Positions 31,491 to 36,982 of a DNA stretch of 36,982 nucleotides are shown here, piece after piece. The stretch is from DASRJW01 sp035649435. GTDB lineage: Bacteria; Krumholzibacteriota; Krumholzibacteriia; G020349025. The notes under the pieces were generated by a model. That model did no database searches. It saw only the letters and a list, made by a program, of their open reading frames with translations, and was not told the DNA's origin. The position numbers and the translations under genes were made by a program. Location: contig DASRJO010000150.1 in NCBI GenBank assembly GCA_035649435.1, forward strand, positions 1 to 36,982, in the 5' to 3' direction. Position 1 is the stretch's first letter. Every line of letters starts with the position of its first letter.

Positions 31491-33923
31491 TCACGTGCGC
31501 GTGACACTGCGGCGCTCGCGTACTCGGGCCGATTTGGCCGGAAGGCGGCGCGACTTGGGCGGCTGACCGACGAGAGCCAGCTCCAGAACGTCGTCGGCCG
31601 TACTGACCCAATGCACCGTGAGCTTCTCCCGCACTTCCTGCGGGACCTCTTCGAGGTCTTTTTCGTTCTGCTGCGGCAGGACGACTTCATGGATGCCGGC
31701 GCGGAAGGCGGCGAGCAACTTGAGCCGCACGCCACCAATGGGCAGCACTTTGCCGGTCAGCGTCACCTCGCCGGTCATCGCGAGATCGCTGCGTACGGGG
31801 ATACCATACACTAGCGACCCGAGTGCCGTCGCGATCGTGATCCCGGCCGACGGGCCATCCTTGGGCGTGGCACCGGCCGGCACGTGGATGTGGAAGTCGT
31901 TGCGCGCGAAAAACTCGGGACCCATTCGGGCTGTCGCCGTGCGGGATCGCAGGTAGGACAGTGCCGCCTCGGCCGATTCACGCATGACCGGCCCGAGCGA
32001 GCCGGTGAGCTTGAGGGCACCGTTGCCGGGCATCTTGACTGCCTCGATGAACAGGATCTCGCCGCCTGTCTGCGTCCACGCCATGCCGGTCGCCACACCG
32101 ATCTCGGCCCGGCGCAGCGCCGCCGGCGACACGTAGACCGGAGCGCCGAGAAACTCATCGACGTTGTCGCGGCTCAGGCGCTTCTGCGCCCGCTTCCCGG
32201 CCGCGACTCCGCGTGCGACGCGGCGGCAGACGGTGCCGATGCAGCGTTCGAGCTGCCGTACGCCCGCTTCGCGCGTGTGGTCCTCGATGATGCTCATCAG
32301 GCCGGCATCGCTGAAACGCAGATAGTTCGAAGCGATGCCGTGGGCTTGCATCTGTCGCGGCACGAGGTAGCGCTTGGCGATCTCCAGCTTTTCGTTGTTG
32401 GTGTAGCCGGGGATCTCGATGACCTCGAGACGATCGCGCAGCACGTGCGGGATGGTGTCGAGCGTGTTGGCCGTCGACATGAACAGCACCTTCGACAGAT
32501 CGAAGGGCACGCTGAGATAGTGATCGGAGAAAGTGTTGTTCTGCGCCGGATCCAGCACCTCGAGCAGTGCCGCCGCCGGATCGCCGCGGAAATCGCTGCC
32601 CAGCTTGTCGATCTCGTCGAGCATGAACACCGGGTTGTTGGCCTTGGCGGTTTTCAAGCCTTGGATGATCCGACCGGGCAGAGCGCCGACATAGGTGCGA
32701 CGGTGACCGCGAATCTCGGCTTCGTCGCGCACGCCACCGAGCGCGACGCGGACGAACTCGCGCCCCAGGCTGCGCGCCACGCTGCGACCGAGCGAGGTCT
32801 TCCCCACCCCGGGCGGCCCGAGTAGGCACAGAATCGGGCCCTGCATGTCCTGCTTGAGCTTCTTCACCGCCAGGAACTCGAGGATCCGTTCCTTCACCTT
32901 GCTCAAGTCGTAATGATCCTCGTCGAGAACCCGCGCCGCGCGGCGCAGATCGTGGTGGTCGACAGTGGCGTGGCTCCACGGCAGGTCGAGGATCCAATCG
33001 ATGTAGGTCTTGGCGACGGTGTACTCGGCCGACGCCGGCGACATCCGCGCCAGGCGCTCCAGCTCCTTGAGTGCCACCTCGCGTGTCTCGTCCGGCATCG
33101 CGTGCGACAGAATGCGCTTGCGCAGCTCGTCCATCTCCGAGGTGCCGTCTTCGGAATCGCCCAGCTCTTTGCGAATCGCCTTGATCTGCTGGCGCAGGAA
33201 GTACTCGCGCTGTTCCTTGTCCATCTCCTCGCGCATGTCGGTCTGCAGCTTTTCGCCGAGCTTCTGCACCTGCAGCTCGTGCCCGAGCATGTGCACCAGC
33301 TTCTCGAGCCGGGCCGTGATTCCGCGCGTCTCCAGCAGCTGCTGCTTCTCCGCCACCCGCAGGTCGACATTCGCCGCCACCAGATCGGCCAAGGTCCCGG
33401 CATCCGTGGTGCGTGCGGCGAGCGTCTTGAGCTCGGCGGGCATCGTCTCGGTGCCGTCGACGAGCTTGGCGAAGGCCTTGTTGATCTGCGCCATCAGGAC
33501 TCGCTGGCGTTTCTGTGCCCCGCTGGCATCTGGCCGGCAGCGAGCGCGCACGGTCATGTACGGGTCACTGGAGGCGAGCTCGAGGATCTCGGCGCGACAG
33601 ATGCCCTTGCCGAGAATGCGCATGGAACCATCGGCGAAGCGCATGGTCTTGCTCACGGCGACGAGTGTGCCGACGCGGTAGATGCTATCGAGCTCGTCGG
33701 CGCCGTCCATTTGCTCCGGGGGCCGTTGCGTGAAGGCGCCGAACAGCTTGGATCCCGACAACACGTCTTCGGCCAGCAGAATCAGCTTGCGATCGGAAAC
33801 CACGAGCGGCACCAGCATGTGCGGGAAGATGACTGCGTCGCTCACCGGCAGGGCCGGCAGCGTCTCGGGAATGTTCTCTGGATCGACCTGCGGCGAATCG
33901 GTGTCGAGATCCTCGGGCAGCAT
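31491..33923 (-). CDS. lon: ATP-dependent Lon protease (LonA type)
   Basis: 810 residues, near the usual length. The N-terminal substrate domain (about 22-225) opens with LPALPVSDAVIFPHMLVPL. A coiled helix region with DKEQREYFLRQQIKAIRKELG follows. The AAA+ domain has Walker A GPPGVGKTS (369-377) and Walker B VFMLDEIDK (432-440). The protease domain has the catalytic Ser in PKDGPSAG (S692) and the paired Lys (K735) in PIGGVRLKLLAA, where most Lon proteins read GGLKEK, so the residues around the Lys differ while the Lys itself is kept. It degrades misfolded and regulatory proteins in the cytoplasm. The gene is followed after nine bases by LPS genes, so it may head that operon. Upstream is a 354-base gap with palindromes. 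Confidence 0.97.
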   Translation of the reverse strand: MLPEDLDTDSPQVDPENIPETLPALPVSDAVIFPHMLVPLVVSDRKLILLAEDVLSGSKLFGAFTQRPPEQMDGADELDSIYRVGTLVAVSKTMRFADGSMRILGKGICRAEILELASSDPYMTVRARCRPDASGAQKRQRVLMAQINKAFAKLVDGTETMPAELKTLAARTTDAGTLADLVAANVDLRVAEKQQLLETRGITARLEKLVHMLGHELQVQKLGEKLQTDMREEMDKEQREYFLRQQIKAIRKELGDSEDGTSEMDELRKRILSHAMPDETREVALKELERLARMSPASAEYTVAKTYIDWILDLPWSHATVDHHDLRRAARVLDEDHYDLSKVKERILEFLAVKKLKQDMQGPILCLLGPPGVGKTSLGRSVARSLGREFVRVALGGVRDEAEIRGHRRTYVGALPGRIIQGLKTAKANNPVFMLDEIDKLGSDFRGDPAAALLEVLDPAQNNTFSDHYLSVPFDLSKVLFMSTANTLDTIPHVLRDRLEVIEIPGYTNNEKLEIAKRYLVPRQMQAHGIASNYLRFSDAGLMSIIEDHTREAGVRQLERCIGTVCRRVARGVAAGKRAQKRLSRDNVDEFLGAPVYVSPAALRRAEIGVATGMAWTQTGGEILFIEAVKMPGNGALKLTGSLGPVMRESAEAALSYLRSRTATARMGPEFFARNDFHIHVPAGATPKDGPSAGITIATALGSLVYGIPVRSDLAMTGEVTLTGKVLPIGGVRLKLLAAFRAGIHEVVLPQQNEKDLEEVPQEVREKLTVHWVSTADDVLELALVGQPPKSRRLPAKSARVRERRSVTRT

Positions 33924-34078
33924 GGAATCCGTTCCTTCCGAATCGAGCCGCCGCGGCCTCCAGGGGCACCGCGCCGACGCGGGATTGGGTCATGCCGGAG
34001 CGCTGAACCGCATCGCCTCGCCGCGCTCTCCCGACACCGCCGCGCCCCGGCGGGCGCGGACTGCGCTCGGGCACGCGC

Positions 34079-34095
34079 CGGTCAGAAGCTGACCG
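34079..34095. other. Short hairpin after the adenosine deaminase gene
   Basis: CGGTCAG-AAG-CTGACCG, perfect 7-bp arms with a three-base loop. No T run follows on the minus strand, so it is not a typical terminator; it may stabilise the 3' end of the transcript or be a protein-binding site. Confidence 0.45.
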
Positions 34096-34109
34096 TCGAT
34101 CACCGGCGT

Positions 34110-34127
34110 TTCGGTTCCGGAACCGAA
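34110..34127. promoter_or_regulatory. 18-bp perfect palindrome upstream of lon
   Basis: TTCGGTTCCGGAACCGAA reads the same on both strands without mismatch or spacer. It lies 187 bases upstream of the lon ATG and is a plausible operator for a dimeric regulator. It does not match the CIRCE heat-shock operator. Confidence 0.5.
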
Positions 34128-34277
34128 CGCAGCAAGATGCATTCACAGGTGAGCCGCCGAGTTGTCGGGGAATGTGGCGAGACCGCCGCGAGACCAGCAG
34201 GCCCGCTCAAGCCCTCGGCACGCGCGCGGAAGCCAACCTGGCGCGCACCGCGGGTTGGCCGGCCCGCGTTTCCATGG

Positions 34278-35363
34278 TCAGATGTTGGCCTCGTGCTCGT
34301 CGCCGCGCGGGTGGTAGGGAGCCGTGAGCGCTCGGATTTCGCGGTAGACTTTGCCCAGCAGCTCTTTCTTGCGCTTGAGTGGCAGGAAGGCGCTCTTGAA
34401 GCCGTAGAGGATGGTGTCCTCGATGTCGTGCAAGGTGAGACCACAGTGCTCGATGGCGAGCATGAACTCGTTCGTGAGCGTGGTGTTGCTCATCAGGCGG
34501 TTGTCGGTGTTGAGGGTCACTCGCAGCCCCGCGTCCAGATACTCCTTGATCGGGTGGTCGGCGAGGGTCTGGATGGCCCCCGTGTGGACGTTGCTCGACA
34601 GACACATCTCGAGCGCGATGCGGTGGTCGTTGACGTAGGCCATCAGATCCGGGTCCTCGCGCAACCGCGTGCCGTGACCGACGCGGTGCGCGCCGCAATA
34701 GTGCACCGCCTGGGCGATCGACGAGGGACCGAATGCCTCCCCCGCGTGCACGGTGCAGTTGATGTTGTTGTTGAGGATGAGGAAGAACGCTTCCCGGTGC
34801 TTCTTGGCCGGAAAGTGCTCTTCGGCGCCGGCCAGGTCGTAGCCGACGACGCCTGCGCCCTTGTACTCCAGCGCCAGCTGCGCCAGCACCAGCGAGCTCT
34901 CGGGGCTGATGTGGCGGATGCCACAGATGATGATCCCAGTCTGGATGCCGAGCTCGCGCTCGGAGCGCCACAGCCCGTCGCGAACCGCCTCGACGGAATC
35001 CTTGAGCGACAGGCCGTGCCGCGTGTGCAGGATCGGCGAGAAACGCACCTCGATGTAACGCACGTTTTCCGCGGCGCAATCGGCGGCGAGCTCGTAGGCG
35101 CAGCGTTCGATCGCTTCCTTTTCCTGCAGCACCGACAAGGTGGTGTCGAATGCGGTGAGATAGCGCTCCAAGCTGCGCTCCCCCGCCCCCATGCGCAGCT
35201 GGCGCGCCAGTCCATCGACATCGTCGGCGGGCAACCGGATGCCCTGCTCCGTCGCGAGCTCGAGCATCGTCTCGAGCCGCAGCGAGCCGTCCAGGTGCAG
35301 ATGCAGATCCGTCTTGGGAAGCGCCCGTACCAAGTCTGCGGGAATGGATGCCGGGGCGATCAT
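34278..35363 (-). CDS. add: Adenosine deaminase
   Basis: 361 residues. The ATG at 35363 shares one base with the upstream TAA stop. Zinc-dependent TIM-barrel enzyme that converts adenosine to inosine. The metal ligands and catalytic residues are in place: HLHLDGSL (H21, H23), VHAGE (H206, with the catalytic Glu209), GHG (H230) and the Asp in LNTDN (D287). The last motif is TDN, as in some bacterial enzymes, rather than TDD. ERYLTAFDTTLSVLQ and NVRYIEVRFSPILH are also typical of the family. Its role is purine salvage in the cytoplasm, although the upstream neighbour is a lipoprotein gene. Related aminofutalosine or adenine deaminases cannot be excluded. Confidence 0.93.
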   Translation of the reverse strand: MIAPASIPADLVRALPKTDLHLHLDGSLRLETMLELATEQGIRLPADDVDGLARQLRMGAGERSLERYLTAFDTTLSVLQEKEAIERCAYELAADCAAENVRYIEVRFSPILHTRHGLSLKDSVEAVRDGLWRSERELGIQTGIIICGIRHISPESSLVLAQLALEYKGAGVVGYDLAGAEEHFPAKKHREAFFLILNNNINCTVHAGEAFGPSSIAQAVHYCGAHRVGHGTRLREDPDLMAYVNDHRIALEMCLSSNVHTGAIQTLADHPIKEYLDAGLRVTLNTDNRLMSNTTLTNEFMLAIEHCGLTLHDIEDTILYGFKSAFLPLKRKKELLGKVYREIRALTAPYHPRGDEHEANI

Positions 35364-36034
35364 TACGTGCGCCGCAGGCGTTTGCGCTTGGTGGCTGCCT
35401 CGGTATCGGCGACGTTCTCGCCATCCACCTTGGCCACCTTGCCGCCCCGGAAGTCGATCGTCGCCTTCTTGAGGTTCGGTGTGTTGTACTGCCAGGTCTC
35501 GTCGGTGCCGCGTTTGATCGGAACGATCTTGGTCGGCGCGCCCCAGGAGAGATAGGCCACGAACATCGGCATGTCCGGCAGGACCTTGTGGTCGCGGATG
35601 GCGTCGGCGATGCGATTGCCGTACTTATCTTTGTGAGCCGCGTGGCGCGTCTCCGGCGATTCGAGCCAAAGCGCGTCGAGCAGCGCGCGTTCGTAGTGTT
35701 CGAGCGCCAGCGGTCGCACCAAGTTGAACGGATAGACGACGCGCACTTTGCCATCCAGCGTTTCCACCGTCACCGAGCCGGCGCGATGCAGGCCAAGCTC
35801 GGTGATGATCACTTCTTGGTCCTGCTCGATCTTGACGCCCTCTTTTTTCTCGTGCTGGATCGTGAGCCTCGTCCATGCGTGTTTGCCGAGGTATTTTTCC
35901 CTCAACAGGTCGTGATATTCCACCGGGATATCGGTCGCATAGCGGTCGACACATCCGGCCAACACCAAGATGCACGCCGCCCACTGCAGAACCGATCGCC
36001 ACCGCGGCGTCGTCGCGTGTCGCATTCGCTGCAA
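35363..36034 (-). CDS. Lipoprotein of unknown function
   Basis: 223 residues. A TTG at 36034 is chosen because GGGAG lies six bases upstream; the ATG at 36025 has no ribosome site at the proper distance. The signal ends with lipobox VLAGC, so Cys28 should be lipidated. The mature protein has alternating polar and hydrophobic stretches, such as RLTIQHEKKEGVKIEQDQEV and SVTVETLDGKVRVVYPFNLV, and ends in a very basic tail (ATKRKRLRRT). I do not recognise a family. It is coupled to the adenosine deaminase gene by a one-base overlap (TAATG), and the partial secreted-protein gene is 48 bases upstream. Confidence 0.65.
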   Translation of the reverse strand: MQRMRHATTPRWRSVLQWAACILVLAGCVDRYATDIPVEYHDLLREKYLGKHAWTRLTIQHEKKEGVKIEQDQEVIITELGLHRAGSVTVETLDGKVRVVYPFNLVRPLALEHYERALLDALWLESPETRHAAHKDKYGNRIADAIRDHKVLPDMPMFVAYLSWGAPTKIVPIKRGTDETWQYNTPNLKKATIDFRGGKVAKVDGENVADTEAATKRKRLRRT

Positions 36035-36082
36035 GTTCGTCTCCCTGCCAAGTGCTCGCGGCGACGTGTGCGCCGGGGGGCG

Positions 36083-36982
36083 TCAGCGTAACAGGACTAC
36101 CTTGCCTGATTCCAGGCCCTGCGCCCACGACAAGCGATAGTAATAGACGCCGGAGGCAGCGGCCACGCCCCCCTCGTCCGCGCCATCCCATCCCAGCCGA
36201 TGCGGTCCGGGGGCGAGCGTCGCGTCGAGCACCCGGCGCAACACGCGGCCGCGCGCGTCCATGACGACGAGCTGCAGATGGCCGGCGCCGGCGGGAACCT
36301 GCAGGTCGAACGACAGCCGCGGGTTGAACGGATTGGGTCCCACCCGCAACTCGAGCTGCCGTGGCAGCGAAACGGCGTCGGTCGGCGCGTTCGTGCCGGC
36401 CTCGAAGTGGAAATCGTCGACGAGCCAGCCGCGCAAGTCGAGTGTCGTCGCGACCGCGTCGCTGGCGAAGACGAAGCGGAAGCGCACTCGTTGCCCGCTC
36501 CAAGGCTGGAGGTCGAAGTGCAGCTGGCGCCAGCTCGTGTCGCGGCCGGACAGGCACGGAGAATCGGGACCGAGTGCGTTCTCCGCCGTCGCCACGAGCG
36601 CGTGGCTGTAGCCTTCGACGGGAACGAGGACGGACCATCCGGGGTCGCCTTCGGCGCGAATCTCGACTCTCCCGCCATCACGCGCTCGCCCTTCACCGTC
36701 GGTTTCGGCGTCGATCCAGGACCAGACGCTGGCGCGCGCGGCGTCATCGACGCGGAACCAATCGCTGGCGAGCTCGGCAGCGGTCTGCACAGGGTATTCG
36801 CCGCCTCCCCCGCCGCACCACCAAGCCCGACCACTGCCCGCCCCGTGGTTGAACGCGCCCGCGAGCTGCCAGGGATCCGGACGTGCCAGAACGATTGCCC
36901 GGTGCCGCCAACCGCCGCTTCCGACATCGAAGCTCTCGGCCAGATCCTCCACCACCTGCAATCGCAGCGCACCACTCGGGGG
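36083..36982 (-). CDS. Secreted protein with jelly-roll-like domain and C-terminal FlgD-like sorting module (5' end outside window)
   Basis: About 300 C-terminal residues are visible; the frame is open to the window edge, so this is the end of a larger protein. The first 200 residues look like a MAM/anchor-type beta-sandwich: WRQLHFDLQPWSGQRVRFRF, then FASDAVATTLDLRGWLVDDF. The last 85 residues are a FlgD-Ig-like module: LRVGPNPFNPRLSFDLQVPA, LQLVVMDARGRVLRRVLDAT, GPHRLGWDGADEGG and ASGVYYYRLSWAQG, ending KVVLLR. Endings like this occur on many exported proteins of FCB-related uncultured bacteria and resemble type IX sorting signals. The catalytic or binding part is not visible, so function is unknown; secreted peptidases often carry this layout. 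Confidence 0.8.
   Translation of the reverse strand, partial: PPSGALRLQVVEDLAESFDVGSGGWRHRAIVLARPDPWQLAGAFNHGAGSGRAWWCGGGGGEYPVQTAAELASDWFRVDDAARASVWSWIDAETDGEGRARDGGRVEIRAEGDPGWSVLVPVEGYSHALVATAENALGPDSPCLSGRDTSWRQLHFDLQPWSGQRVRFRFVFASDAVATTLDLRGWLVDDFHFEAGTNAPTDAVSLPRQLELRVGPNPFNPRLSFDLQVPAGAGHLQLVVMDARGRVLRRVLDATLAPGPHRLGWDGADEGGVAAASGVYYYRLSWAQGLESGKVVLLR

Larger units (their letters stand above)
33924..34277. other. Intergenic region upstream of lon
   Basis: 354 bases between the adenosine deaminase stop and the lon start. It holds two inverted repeats (34079-34095 and 34110-34127) and should contain the lon promoter. I do not find a clear -35/-10 pair. GGAAGG at about 33938 is the nearest ribosome-site-like sequence. 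Open frames through it on both strands look like antisense noise. Confidence 0.45.

Noticed and set aside
32913..35555. Very long open frame (880 codons) on the plus strand
   Set aside because: Antisense to lon, the intergenic region and add, all clearly coding or regulatory on the minus strand. No recognisable domain.

Overview
The window is GC-rich bacterial chromosome from a Gram-negative (diderm) organism. An Omp85-type outer-membrane protein, an ADP-heptose/LPS-core gene set, an MsbA-type lipid flippase and several lipoproteins show an outer membrane. The last, partial gene ends in a FlgD-like/type IX-like C-terminal module (VGPNPFNP...SGVYYYRL...KVVLLR). That style of ending is common in uncultured FCB-related lineages such as Candidatus Eisenbacteria, which I suggest as an inference, not a proof. 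No phage, plasmid, transposon, CRISPR or rRNA gene was recognised. Almost every gene is on the minus strand; the Omp85 gene (3936-5516) is the only convincing plus-strand gene.

Layout. 1-2508: two overlapping half-transporter genes of a heterodimeric ABC exporter; the first has a degenerate catalytic site and the second runs off the window. 2580-3764: degenerate HD-GYP-like protein, divergent from the Omp85 protein. 5571-9095: a four-gene ABC-2 export operon (ATPase-permease-ATPase-permease). 9304-9805: a self-contained transcription unit (UP-like A/T tracts, promoter, 72-aa Arg/Lys pentapeptide-repeat protein, rho-independent terminator). 10429-10605: tandem tRNA-Gly(GCC) and tRNA-Cys(GCA), whose promoter lies across the stop codon of the glycogen synthase gene. 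10643-21600: polysaccharide locus with glgA, galT, a SPOR lipoprotein, two GT4 glycosyltransferases, a Gfo/Idh oxidoreductase, two short initiating sugar-phosphate transferases, a DegT aminotransferase and an ExeA-like ATPase fused to SPOR. 21856-33923: LPS inner-core cluster with a conserved uncharacterised protein, a DUF3108 protein, four GT9 heptosyltransferase-like proteins, a split HldE (kinase and cytidylyltransferase as separate genes), MsbA and Lon. 34278-36982: adenosine deaminase, a lipoprotein and the partial secreted protein.

How the genes fit together. The LPS cluster can phosphorylate and activate heptose (HldE kinase and nucleotidyltransferase), add sugars to a core acceptor (GT9 enzymes) and flip the lipid (MsbA). 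Its genes are coupled by 4-nt ATGA/GTGA overlaps and may be cotranscribed from lon. The polysaccharide locus can start a glycan on undecaprenyl phosphate, make an amino sugar (Gfo/Idh plus DegT) and extend the chain (GT4), but no flippase, polymerase or chain-length gene is present here. Regulatory signals readable from the sequence include a promoter whose spacer is filled by a perfect inverted repeat (21756-21785), a probably leaderless extended -10 promoter for the aminotransferase (19386-19394), and an 18-bp perfect palindrome upstream of lon (34110-34127). No complete, clearly undescribed multigene system was found. The best leads are the repeat protein unit, the Gly/Asn/His-rich insertion in a sugar transferase, the operator-in-promoter, and the rare start codons of the ABC exporter.
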